Positions 35,595 through 46,599 of a stretch of DNA of 64,000 nt are shown piece after piece (position 1 is the first letter of the stretch; every line of letters starts with the position of its first letter). The notes under the pieces were generated by a model. It saw nothing but the letters and a program-made list of their open reading frames with translations. It was not told the origin of the DNA and made no database searches. Origin of the DNA: Przewalskia tangutica. Its lineage: Eukaryota; Streptophyta; Magnoliopsida; Solanales; Solanaceae. Both the position numbers and the translations under genes were made by a program. The stretch lies in assembly GCA_029844215.1 (NCBI GenBank), contig CM056724.1, forward strand, positions 84,339,093-84,403,092, read 5' to 3'.

Positions 35595-35783
35595 GATTAA
35601 TCCTCGGAAAGTGTCTATGACCGTATCGATGGAAGTCTTGATTATCGGTGTGTTGTGCACCACACCAATGATCAGAAGGCTATAGGATATTTAGGATTGG
35701 TTTCTATTCTTCTCACTCTGAGATCGTGCCTTAGAGCTATGTTGTAAGTTGGACCCTCTAACGTATTTCTTTCCCTTACCGTT

Positions 35784-36433
35784 ATGCCTCGCGTAGCGGC
35801 CGACCCGAGAGGGCAAAGCGGCCGAGGAGGCTGAGTAAAGTCTGAGAGGGTTACGTGGGCGAGGCCCAATTATCACCTCAGGTGGTGCATTCGGGAGTTA
35901 CTGCGGCGTCACTAGCCCAGTGAGTTTGCAGCGCGGCGATTCCTGCGGCCATGATATTTGAACCTTGATTCCACGGCCAGGAGCAGAGAATATAGATTTC
36001 AAGGCGACCAGTACTAACTATGGATTTGACTACGAGAGTATACCGATGTACGCGAGTCTTGATGACTATCTAAGAGAGGTTGTGCAAGTAATTCTTGATT
36101 GGGCTTGAGCATGGCACGTATGCGGGCTTATGCGCGGCGAGCGAAAAAACATAGAGATCGGCGGGTTAACGAAGGGCGGCGAGAAGAGGGCGGAGCGGCA
36201 AGGTCCTTTAGTAACTTTTGAGGCGTCGCCTCGCGTGAATAGATTATGCACATCCACGGTCGGCCCGAGGTCCTCCACGAATTTCGGGGCGTTCGAGTGC
36301 GAGGAGTTAGTCGAGCTCGGATCTTCGGTTCCGCGATGTGGCGAGCGTCATCGGGAATGTCGTCTTTTAGTTGGTACTTGTTGTACATGACCGTCAGTCG
36401 ATGTCGAAAGAGTGTCCTTGTAGGAGGACTTAG
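35784..36433 (+). pseudogene. gag: P3 gag remnant (ends only)
   Basis: The ATG at 35784 (MPRVA) corresponds to the gag start in N2 and P2. The capsid centre seen in N2 (RVIKAS to RRARADRF) is missing. Sequence resumes near 36000 with the part equivalent to the YVTGLDDYL and AYAQQ region of N2: GCGGGCTTATGCGCGGCG encodes an AYARR-like stretch. It ends at a TAG (36431-36433) after a CPSRRT-like tail seen better in P2. Multiple frameshifts are present. P2 shares the same central deletion, so the deletion predates both insertions. Confidence 0.68.
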
Positions 36434-37125
36434 CCTTGAGGATCGATGGGTAGTCGTCACCTTCCTTAGCTATCGCCTAGGCGAGTTTGATTAGACGACT
36501 AAGGGAGTGAAGCGATGAATATAGATATATCCTTAACCTCTAGAGATCTGTATGTGTGATAAGGTGAGTATACCTTAAGTGCTATGTTACGATAGCGGTG
36601 TGTTAGTTGTGATTAGAAATCATGGTGGGATAGCAGAGTAAGATTTTGGGGATAGAGAAGGTGTGAGCCTTAGAGTTTTATACGTAGAGACCTTAGAGGT
36701 AAGGCCATCTCGAGTAAAAGATGTATTGTTTATGTTTGACCACTTATAGGAGTGCTTAGTGCACGTGAGTTATGTTGGTGGGATTAGTCCTGAGTAGTGT
36801 GGAATGAAAGAGGGTAGTTGAGCTAAGAAGACCGCTAGGTTTTCGTAGCGTGATTAGTGAGATTGTTAGGTTCGGGAGCTAGTATGATGCGCGTTGCGGG
36901 TCAGGTTGAGGCCACGTTGCGGGTCAACCCACGGCGAGTTTGGTGGTGGGGTCGGTTGTGGTGGTCCCGCTTTGGGTTGGGGTTCTGAGGTGTTAGGCGG
37001 AGTTTAGTTAACCAACGTCTGGTCGTGGATGCGTTCGACCGATGGTCGGGCGAGGAGTCGGCCGTCTTGTCTTACAGCAAGGCCGTTTACTCGTGAGAGG
37101 TTATGCGAGATGATGTATCGAGAAA
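36434..37125 (+). other. P3 internal non-coding region
   Basis: About 0.7 kb between the gag remnant and the integrase remnant. It aligns with P2 44886-45575 and partly with N2 and P4. No domain was recognised, and the short open frames overlap on both strands without family motifs. Confidence 0.55.
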
Positions 37126-37760
37126 AGTTGTAAGGCTGCACGGTGCCTACCTTCACCTTATGGCGACAGTGGAGCCAGTGCGGTGTTTTGTTTACGGAAG
37201 TTTTACCAAGCGGGGTTAAGAACTCAGTGAGTCTCGAGAATCACATTCGCCTCGGGCGGTGTTTGGATTTCGAGGATAGTTGCAGAATTGTTATCTCTGT
37301 TGGGAAGTGTTTTATAGATACCATTTGGTGTTCGGATATCGCCTTGGCGCCTTGTAGGGGCGGAAGTGTAAGTTGCGGTTGATTGGTTCGGCGTTGGCAA
37401 GATCGGATAGTTGGTTGAGCTTGTTCCGGATTGTGGATAGAGTAAAGCTTGTCTAGAAGAGGTTACGGCGGCTCGGAGAAATCGTGCGGATAATCGGCGG
37501 CGCTTAGAGTTGAGTTGTGGTCGGTCTTCTTGAAAGTACCACCCCGGGGTGGGTGTGACGAGTTTTGGAATACAGAGGGAACTTAGCCCGAGTTACTTTG
37601 GGCCTTTGAGTCCATGTGAAGAATAGGCCAGGTTGCCTATATGTTAGTTTTTGCCGTCCGACTTAGGAAGCAGTATGTCCAGTCTTTCGTATTGTTATGA
37701 TCGGGAAAGTATCGGAGATCCATCCAGAGTGTTCCCAGTTAATGATGACCACGTTAGAGA
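37126..37760 (+). pseudogene. P3 integrase 3' remnant
   Basis: The segment aligns with the better-preserved P2 copy (45576-46222). It starts with a frame encoding a KLxRLHG(V)P-like stretch, passes through the part following the integrase catalytic Asp-Glu region and reaches the GQVAYM(L) stretch of the C-terminal domain near 37630 (AGGTTGCCTATATG). Many stops and shifts are present. It is Tekay/Del-type by comparison with P2. It is a leftover of an autonomous ancestor or of recombination with one. Confidence 0.65.
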
Positions 37761-38057
37761 TAGTAACCCCGAGTTTTGGAAACTGAAGCAGTATCAGAAA
37801 TGTGGTAAGAGTTCGAGTGTACGACAGCCTCGGGGATCGCATGTAGTCCGGTACCATTTGTTGGGTCGCCGGAGTGACACTAGAACCTCGCGGCAAAGTG
37901 ACAAAAGTGGTATGCTTTATGATGTTAGAGGTGTTTCCTCGTGGACTTGGATATAAGTATTTTGCGCAGTTGTGTCTGTGGCCATTGTGGCAGGATTGTT
38001 TCGTAAGTATGGTAGTGAAGACTATACTGGCGCACGTTTGTTTTGAGACTTAGAAGG

Positions 38058-38092
38058 AACATTCGGGACGAATGTTTCTAAGGAGGGGAGAA
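38058..38092 (+). promoter_or_regulatory. P3 AACATTCG hairpin and polypurine tract
   Basis: The inverted repeat AACATTCG-GGA-CGAATGTT occupies 38058-38076. AAGGAGGGGAGAA (38080-38092) directly precedes the 3' LTR and would prime plus-strand synthesis. Confidence 0.88.
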
Positions 38093-41000
38093 TGTTATAC
38101 CCCGTATTTCCCGAGTATGTACGTATGGACGTACGTAGAAAATTTGAACTTGAGAATTAGGCTTGGCCGAAATTTATTTGTTCACAACACCCGGTTAGAG
38201 TCGTTTTTAGTAAAGCGTTTTCACACTTTCGTAGGGAATTTCGGCTATGTCTTTTTAATTTTTGCGGATTTTTCCGAGACACGAAACATTTTGGACCAAC
38301 AAGAGGCGACACTTGTCACCCTCTCATTGGGACACCTCAGGATAAGGGGTTGGCCGAATGGCCATTGGTTGGTCAAGGGGTTGGTAGGATATTTTGGTGG
38401 TAGATGGATAAGGTGCACATGGCAAGATCTTGGCCCTACACTTGCTATGCACTTGGCTAGATCTTGGCCATTGGTTGGCCTTCACTTGACCTATAAATAC
38501 CCACCCCTTTGAAGACTAATTCATCCACAAAATTGCCTAAGTCTTGAAAGCTTCTTCCTTCCCCTTAGTGTAGTGTCTTGGCCGAGAGCCCCTCTCTCCC
38601 CCTTGGCCGAGAGTTCCCCCCCCTAGTGGGGTAGGCCGAGGGGTAGACACCCCCCCTCCTTGGGGTGCTAGCCGTGGGGTAGCCTAGTTGTTTTCGTATA
38701 ATACCCCCCCTCTTGGTAGAAATACTCTCAAAAGTATTGTTATAATGCCCAAATTACCTTAGCCGTATACCTTGCAGTATTCTAAGGTTATACTTATACG
38801 AAAAGCCCAGAAATACTATTATACTTCCCTTCAGTCACAAAACCGAAACCCTAAGGAAAATCTCCATAGTTAGTTGGAGTATTAAGTAGAAGTTGGTTAG
38901 AACTTCTAAGGGTTGTTTGGAGCGGGTCGGAGCGCACGGAGTAGGAGCTAAACCTTGCTCAGGATCGACATTTAAACTCGGATAATTATGGGCTTATCGA
39001 GGTAATTATCTTGTCCCCCTATTGTAATTGGAAATTACATGTTGTTAGATTGTATAGTAGAAGTATACTATATATAGTCGAACGTTGTTATCGGCAATGT
39101 CTTTTGACTTAAGCTGAATAATAAGAAACCTTTTGAAAGAAGAGTCTCGAATCAGTATTTACATGGGGTATTACTGATGAGACTTGTGTAGCTTTTACGT
39201 GAGGTAGAATTGTGCACGTCCGGTTAACGTATAACCCCCGGTTGGCTTGCAGCAGGCCAGATAGAGGAGGAGATTTACGCCATTTGGGGAGAGTCTTTGC
39301 GAATTTTACGTAGAATGTTCTACGAAGGATCTAAATGTTAATAAGCGCCTTGTGGCCTTATAGGTTGAAGTACTACGTGTGGCGCGATCTACTTGGCTTG
39401 AAGGAGTAAGCGGTTGGAAGTACTTGAGCGTTTTGCTATTAGTCGATAATCGTCGCGAGGTATGTGAACCTCTTCCTATCTCTTCTAGCATGATATGTGT
39501 GAACTATGTAGTGCGGTAGGCGTATACGTGCTAAATGTATTTGATTGGTTTAAAACATAAAGTGTTATAACGGCTTTATGGGAAGTTGGTTATAACGACT
39601 TTATGTTGGTAAGAAAATACTTGTGGTTTTTAAAAGGTAGCGATTTGAACTATAAGCGCGTGTTATGTGTTAATAAAGAACTTGAAGTATTTCAAAAGAT
39701 TTACGAATCATTTGAAAGAAGAAGTAATACTTGATTTGTTTTGAAAACTTAAGAGTTATACTAGCTTTATGGAAAGTTAGGTATAACGTCTTAAGAATGT
39801 TTCTTGATTTTGGAAATCGAATGTGTATCGACAAACCACTGCAGCGTTTATAAAAGGAAATGTTTTTAATAATTAAGTATTATTAAAACCAGTAGAAACT
39901 TCCATCTGCATAGAAGCTAAGATGAGACAAAATGATATTTCCTAGATCATGGCTGCTGTAATAAGATTGTTATAAACAAGAATATCCTACTCACATATAA
40001 GACTTATGTTTCTCAGATAGTTTAAAGGAGAATTATATTCTTAAATGAATAAGACTATGAACTACGGAACCTTTCTAAAAAAGGCAAACTTGAACATTGG
40101 AAACTAGGCAAACTTGAACATTGGAAATTAGGCAAACTTGAACATTGGAAAAGAATGTTGCTACTTGATTTTACAAAGAGAAGTAATTGATTTACTTTAA
40201 AAAGATAATCATTCTATTTTCATATACTACGGGTATTGTGTGGTTTTGTGAAGTAACGTATCTTTAAAGATTTAATGTATGAAGTACTTTGGGGATAGGT
40301 ATCCAACTTGTTAGTAGAAAGTACCTTGTGTGAATAACTTGATTGTATTGGTTTGTGATAGCCTTGTAATACTTTCTTGTTGATTTGATAAGCAAGCATG
40401 TTAGGATGCTACGTGTGTTAGTATCTTGTGATTATTGTGTAAGGGGTCACTCTTGTTGTGCTTACGTTGTCAAGCGTTAAGCCCGTTATCTTATTATTGT
40501 ATCACATACCCTCGACTTATTATACCGAGGGCTTGCCACCTTGATGCGGGTCTCTACGGCCTATGCGATCCTTGTGACTACGCGAGCGCGGTAGCCGGGA
40601 TTGATCATTCGGGTGTTTAGCACGATGCGGGGATTCCTATGCGGTGCGTTGAGACTATGCGGTCTTTTGAGACTATGCGGCTGCGGAGCCTAGGCGGATA
40701 CCGAGGGTTAGCCGCCCGATGCGGGTATACCTCGGTGATGCAGGACCATGATTCGAGAATACCTCATGCGGTCCGTGGTCGTGGGTGACCTACGCGAGTG
40801 CGAGAGTTCGAGGATAGACGCGCACATTGATATTGCGGGCGGTGGCGGCCGATCATGTGGTGCGGTCTAGAAAGACCTCGGATACGATTTGTGGTATTTT
40901 TGGTACCGTGGGTCTTAGTAGTCGGCTATGCCTTCGTACTTGCCCCGCACGGTTTTATTGTGATAACTTTGAGGCGTGAGTCACGACTTGACATCGCTAT

Positions 41001-41515
41001 TTATTGTGAATCGTAGTTTGGTTATCATACATGTCTCCGCTTTATATAGACTACTATGATTTCATTTACGATTTATTTTGATTTCACATACTTGGTACTG
41101 TTATCGACCTCCTCGGGCCGCGTTCATGCCGCAGTAAAGGTACACGATCGTTGATCCTCGCTCTTAGGGTCACAATTCAGCGTTGGGAAAGCTCCGTTTC
41201 TCGGAGGCTTATCTTGGTATAGTCCGTCGTTGTAGGTATTTACATTCGTGGTATGGCGGCCTGTCCCGCCATTGTTGTCGTATCATTTCTTAGAGTGCGT
41301 AGAATCTTTTGTGGGCAGGGTTGTAAAAAGGATTAAACAGTTCATTTGTAGGAGTTGTTATTTATATATATGCCGAAAGGCAAGTTTTCCTCAGATTACT
41401 ATTTTGTACTTCATTTGTTTCATGTATGTGTTTTATGTTCCGCTAATTACTCTGATGTTGTATCACTAGGGTGCCCGGGGTAAGGCACGATCCACGCCCA
41501 GATTCGGTCGTGACA
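38093..41515 (+). mobile_element. P3 3' LTR
   Basis: TGTTATACCCCGTATTTCCC to GTCGTGACA, 3423 bp. It has a TATA box at 38492-38499, the dyad CATAAAGTGTTATAAC (39556-39571) with GTTATAACGACTTTATG (39589-39605), the GAGGTATGTG segment near 39457, the conserved core block (39830-39985) and the minisatellite slot (40500-40980). It differs from the 5' LTR mainly by small indels. Confidence 0.93.
39556..39605 (+). promoter_or_regulatory. Conserved CATAAAG/GTTATAAC stem-loop in family T LTRs
   Basis: A 16-base arm (39556-39571) pairs with a 17-base arm (39589-39605) with one bulge, around a 17-base loop that holds a third CTTTATG. GTTATAAC is itself a palindrome. The same structure is in every T LTR that covers this position, on both strands, while flanking sequence varies. 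Its function is unknown. Confidence 0.6.
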
Positions 41516-43954
41516 AGAATTACATAGATCAGACATGAGACTTGTGTAATGTTACTGTGAAGTAGAAATTGTACACGTCCGGTTAGACGTATAAACCCCA
41601 TAGTTGGCTTGATAGTCGGCCTCGATAGAGAGAGAGATTTACTGTGATTTGGGGAGGTTGCCGAATTTTCTGTAGAATGTTCTACGATAAGATCTAGATG
41701 ATAATAAGCGCCTTGTGGCCTTATAGGTTGAAGTACTATGCGTGGCGCGATCTACTTGGCTTAAGGAGTAGCCGACGGTTTGAGGTACTTGGAGCGTTTT
41801 GCTATTAGTCGATAATCGTCGCGAGGTATGTGAACCTCTTCCTATCTTTTCTAGCATGATATGTGTATAACTATGTAGTACGAGACGCATACGTGTTAAA
41901 GGTATTTGATTGGTTTAAAACATAAAGTGTTATAACGGCTTTATGGGAAGTTGGATTATAACAGCTTTATGTAGGTAAGAAAATGCTTTGTGGTTTTAAA
42001 AACTTAAGAGTTATAATAGCTTTATGAAAAGTTAGGTATAACGGCTTAAGGGAGATAAAATGAATGATTTATTGATTTTAGAAGTTAAGAGACATTATCT
42101 TAAAAGATAAGAAACTTGACTTAATTAAATTAATATGAATTTTGTGTGAAACCTCATTCGTGAGAATGAGTACTTGGTTTTAAAAGGAATAATGTTTCTT
42201 GATTTGGAAATCGAATGAGTATCGACAAACCATCGGCGTTAATAAAGGGAAATGTTTTGATTAATGAAGTATTATTAAAACCAGTAGAAACCTCCATCTG
42301 CATAGAAGCTAAGATGAGACAAAATGATATTACATTCCCTAGATCATGGCTGCTGATATAAGATTGTTATAAACAAGAATAACCTACTCGCATATAAGGT
42401 ATATGTTTCTCAATTTGTTTTAAGGGAGAATTATATTATTAAGTGATTAATACTATGAACTACGAAACCTTTCGAAAATGAGAAACTTGAGCATTTGAAA
42501 ATAGGCAAACTTGAACGTTTGGAAAATAATGTGGTTACTTGATTTTACAAAAGGAAGTGTTTGGGTTTACCTAAAAAGATAGTCACTCTATTTTTATACT
42601 ACGGGTATTGTGTGACTTTTGTGAAAGAAACGGATCTTTTAAAAGAGTTAATGTATGCAGTACTTTGGGGATAAAAACCCGAACTTGTTAACATAAAGAA
42701 GAAAGTACCTTGTGTGAATAACTTGATTGTATTGGTTTGTGATAGCCTTGTAATACCTTCTTGTTGATTTGATAAGTAAACATATTAGGATGCTACATGT
42801 GTTAGTATTTTGTGATGTTTGTGTAAAGGGGTTTCCCTTGATTGTGCTTATGTTGTTTAACGGTAAGCTGTTATGTTAGTATCATATCACTCATGATTTT
42901 CCGGGGGTTAAGCTGCCCTCCGATGCGGGGTAGACTCAGGCGGGTCTGTGTGACCTATGATTCGAGAATACCTCATGCGGGTCTGTGTGACCCATGCGAG
43001 CTACGAGTTCCGTGTTAGTGCGCGCCTTTATGGTCATGCGGTCTTTGTGGCTACGCGATCGCGAGTCCAGGACGTTGTCGGGAGTAGCTACCCTCGATGC
43101 GGGAATACCTCACGCGGGCCATCGTAGTGGCTTACGCGAGTCGCGGAAGTTCGAGGCTAGACGCGCACATTAGATATCGCGCAAGTGGCGGCTTTGATCA
43201 TGTGACGGATGCAGACAGATCTCATGATCTGATTTATGACTTTGTTTGTCTGTGGGTTTTAGTAGTCGGCTATGCCTTCGCTTACCCCAGACGGTTTTAT
43301 GATGACACAGTGGGACCCGTGTTCATGTGTATTCCTTGTGCTTTTATATTATAGATCAGCGGTGAGGAAGGTATTCCACGCATGATTGATGTTATGGGCG
43401 TGAGACCCATAGTTATATTTGAGTGATGACTTTGAGGCGTGAGTCACGACTTGACATGATCGCTATTTATCAGGAATCGTAGTTTGGTTATTATACAGGT
43501 CTCCTGCTTGTTATAGACTACTCTGAGTTCATTTACTGATTTTCGGGCCACATACTTGGTACTGTTATCGACCTCTTCGGCCGCGTCATGCCGCAGTTGA
43601 GGTACACCGCCGTTGATCCTAGCTCTCGTGGTCACAAGCGTTGGGAAGCTCCGTTTCTCGGAGGCTTATCGATGGTATAGTCCCCGCCGTAGGAAGTGCT
43701 TACATTCGTGGTACGGGGCCCCCCCGCCATTGTTGTCATGTCACTCTTAAGTGCATCTTGTTGTGGCGAGTTGTATATGGGATGTAACTGTTCGGATTTA
43801 AATTGATTTATATATGCCGAAAGGCAAGTTTTCTCAGATTAGTATTTCATACTTCATGTTATTTCATGTTATTGCTTTATGTTCCGCTGATTACTCTGAT
43901 GTTGTATCACTAGGGTGCCCGGTAGGCACTACCACGCCCGGTTCGGTCGTGACA
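41516..43954 (+). mobile_element. P2 5' LTR, second part
   Basis: Resumes the LTR broken by P3 (compare 47635 onward) and ends GGTCGTGACA at 43954. It includes the GAGGTATGTG segment near 41820, the dyad near 41925-41975, the core block (42215-42380), the minisatellite slot (42900-43310) and the R/U5-side segment with CACTAGGGTGCCC before the end. Confidence 0.9.
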
Positions 43955-43958
43955 AAAG

Positions 43959-43972
43959 TGGTATCGTGAGCG
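43959..43972 (+). other. P2 primer-binding site, altered
   Basis: TGGTATCGTGAGC replaces TGGTATCAGAGC at the expected place four bases after the LTR. As in P3, the change is at CAG. Confidence 0.72.
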
Positions 43973-44161
43973 ATTAATCCTCGGAAAGTGTCTACAGACC
44001 GTATCTAGTAGAGTCTTGATTATCGGTGTGTTGTGCACCACACCAATAATCAGGAGGCTATAGGATATTTAGGATTGGTTTCCATTCTTCTCACTCTGAG
44101 ATCGTGCCTTAGAGCTGTGTTGTAAGTTGGACCCTCTAACGTATTTCTTTCTCTTACCGTT

Positions 44162-44885
44162 ATGCCTCCGCGTAGGGCAAACCCGCCCGTGAGGCAAGGC
44201 ACGGAGGAGCCGCGAGTCGAGTCTGAGGGTTACGAGGGCACAGGCCCAACCATCACCTGAGTTAGGTGCTTCATTCGGGGAGTTCTGCGACGTCACTAGC
44301 CCCAGCAGAGTTTAGCATGGCGGCGGCAGTTCCTACTGCGGCCATGATATTTGAACCTTCAGTTCCACGACCGGGAACAGAGAATTTAGATTGCAAAGAG
44401 GCGACCACATTAGCTATGGATTTGGCTACCAGAGAGTATACCGACGTACCGCGAGTCTTGATGACTATCTAAGAGAGGGTTGTGCGAAAGTAATTTTTCA
44501 GTTAGGCTTGAGCATGGCCTGTGTACGGGCTTGTGCGCAGCAGGCCAAGAAACGTAGAGATCGACGGGTTAACGGGCGACGAAGAGGGCCGCAATGAAGG
44601 TCCTTTGGTAACTTTCGAGGCGAGTCGCCTCACCAAATGATTAGATTATGCACTCCACCGCTGCAGGCAGAGGTCCTCCACGGTTCGGGACGTTCGGTAT
44701 GCAGGAGTTGGTCGAGAGCTCGAGTTCGTTCACGCTACACGTAGGTTCGGCCACCGATTCGATTTTTCCTCGGTATTCACAGCAGGCGTATGTCATCCCG
44801 GAGAATGTCGTCTTTTGTTGGTGCTCGTTTTACCGACGACCGTCAGGGTCTGATGTCGAAAGAGTGTCCTAGTAGGAGGACTTAG
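44162..44885 (+). pseudogene. gag: P2 gag remnant (ends only)
   Basis: The ATG at 44162 (MPPRRANPP) matches the gag start of N2. After a stretch without recognisable capsid, the part encoding ACAQQAKKRRDRRVN (44500-44590) matches the basic region after the capsid in N2 (AYAQQIEERRGRR). The frame ends with a zinc-knuckle remnant whose first cysteines and histidine are lost (RQGLMSKECPSRRT, stop at 44883-44885). The capsid centre is deleted, as in P3. Several frameshifts are present. Confidence 0.75.
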
Positions 44886-45575
44886 CCTTCAGGATCGGTG
44901 GGTAGTTCGTCATCTTCCCTAGCTATGCGCCCTACGGGGTAGGTTTGATTAGAACGACTAAAGGGAGTGAAGCAGTAGATACATGTATATCCTTAACCCT
45001 CTAGAGATTAGTACGTGTAACATGAGTATATCTTAAGTATTATGTTCAGATAACATAAGTGAAAAATTGTGATTAGAAATCATGGTTAGTTAACTGAGTA
45101 AGATTTGGGGGATAAAAAAAAAGGTGTGAGCCTTAGAATGTTATATGTAGAGACCTTAGAGGTAAGGCCATCTCGAAAGAAAGATTTATTTTGTGTTTGA
45201 CCCTTACCAGAGTACATAGTGCACGTGGGATATATTGTGTGATAAGTCCCTGAGTAGTGTGGAATGAAAGATGGTAGTTGAGCTAAGGAGACCGCTAGGT
45301 TTTCGTAACGTGATTAGTAAGATTGTTCCGGATCGGGGAACTAGTGTTTCTTGGCGTTGTCGGGTTGAGGCCATGCGGGTCAACCCGCGGCCCGCTTTGC
45401 GCGGGTCGGTTGTGGTCCCGCCTTGTGATAGGTCATGAGGGTGTTAGGCCCAAGTTTAGTTAACCAGCGGCGAAGTTCGTGGACGACGTGACGATGGTCG
45501 CCGATGAGGTCACTCTGCCTTCCGCCAGATTAGGGTATTTACTCGGCAGAGGGTTATGCGAGATGTTATATCATA
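44886..45575 (+). other. P2 internal non-coding region
   Basis: It aligns with P3 36434-37125. It includes the AGGCCATCTCGA segment near 45165 and the TGAGTAGTGTGGAATGAAAG segment shared with P3 and, partly, P4. No protein domain was recognised. Confidence 0.55.
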
Positions 45576-46222
45576 AAGGTTGTAAGGCTGCACGGGGTGC
45601 CTACCTTCACCTTATGACATGATGGAGCCAGTGGTACTACTGCTTGCTCGGGAGTTTTACCAGGCAGGATTAGGAACTCCGGTGAGTCTCAGTATCGTAT
45701 TCGCCCTCGGGCCAGTGTTTGGATTTCAGGGATATTGTGACGATTGTTGCCTCCTGTTGAGGGAGTGTTTTTTTTTTAACTACCATTTCATTATTCGGAT
45801 GTCGCCTTATGAAGCCTTAAGGACGGAAGTGTAAGTTGCAGGTCGATTGGTTCGATGTTGGCAAAGTTCAGATAGTGGGTTCATACTTGTTTTGGCAAGA
45901 TGAGGATAGGGTGAAGCCTATCCAGGAGAGATTATCGACAACTCAGAATCAACAGAAGTCATACGGATGATCGGCGACGATGCTTGGAGTTCAGGATGAC
46001 GGTGGGTTTTTTTCTTGAAGGTACCACCTGGCGTGTGACGAGATTCGGAAATCAGAGGAAACTTAGCCCGAGTTACTTTGGGCCCTTTCAGATCATGTGA
46101 AGAATAGGCCAGGTTGCCTATATGTTAGCTTTTGCCGTCTGACTTAGGAGGCAGTATGTCCGGTCCTTCATGTTGTTAGGTTCGGAAAGGTATCGGAGAT
46201 CCATCCAGAGTATTCCCAGTTA
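45576..46222 (+). pseudogene. P2 integrase remnant (end of core and C-terminal domain)
   Basis: Pieces in several phases follow the order of a Tekay/Del integrase. A VRLHGVP-like start (45580-45600) is followed by FYQAGLGTPVSLS (45650-45690), YHFIIRMSPYEAL (45785-45820), a VDWFDVGKVQIVG stretch (45838-45880), IQERLSTTQNQQKSY (45918-45962), then RKLSPSYFGPF with the GPF motif (46055-46092) and RIGQVAYMLAF (46103-46135). The region around the catalytic Glu is degenerate. Everything from the gag end to integrase residue about 130 is absent. The frame at 45619-45834 is the longest intact piece. Confidence 0.82.
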
Positions 46223-46569
46223 ATGATGACCAAGTTGGAGATAGTAACCCAGAGATTTCGGAAACGGAAGCAGTAACAGAAATGTGGTAAATTATGAGGA
46301 GGAGTTCGAGTGTACAAGAAGGGTACGACACGTAAGGGAAGAAGCGAGCATGTATTGCGAGCATAGAGGTGATCATTTTCTTTTGTAAGGAGAAGGTGCG
46401 AAGGAAGTATATTTTAGACCCCGGAGAGAGGTATTTGTGGTGATGTTAGAGGTGTTTCCTAGTGGACTTGGATGGAAGTATTTGCGGTGGTTCTGTGGCG
46501 GTGTGTGGTGTTTGTTCTCGGTATAGTAGTGAAGACTATCTTGGCGCGTTTGTTTTGAGACTTAGAAGG

Positions 46570-46599
46570 AACATTCGGACGAATGTTTCTGGAGGAGAA
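46570..46599 (+). promoter_or_regulatory. P2 AACATTCG hairpin and polypurine tract
   Basis: AACATTCG (46570-46577) and CGAATGTT (46580-46587) form an inverted repeat. The short purine tract GGAGGAGAA (46591-46599) abuts the 3' LTR. Confidence 0.85.

Larger units (their letters stand above)
32156..41515 (+). mobile_element. P3: complete family T element
   Basis: This is one of two copies with both LTRs fully in the window (with P4): 5' LTR 32156-35579 (3424 bp), primer site, internal region 35580-38092 (2513 bp) and 3' LTR 38093-41515 (3423 bp). The LTR ends are TGTTATACC and GTCGTGACA. The flanking 5-mers are GTAAT (left) and AGAAT (right), an imperfect duplication. The internal region holds a gag remnant and a degraded integrase 3' part. 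The near-equal LTR lengths suggest a relatively recent insertion. Confidence 0.93.

Noticed and set aside
36066..36460. Overlapping open frames on both strands in the P3 internal region
   Set aside because: GC-rich, low-stop sequence over the gag remnant. Only the plus-strand pieces align with gag of N2 and P2.
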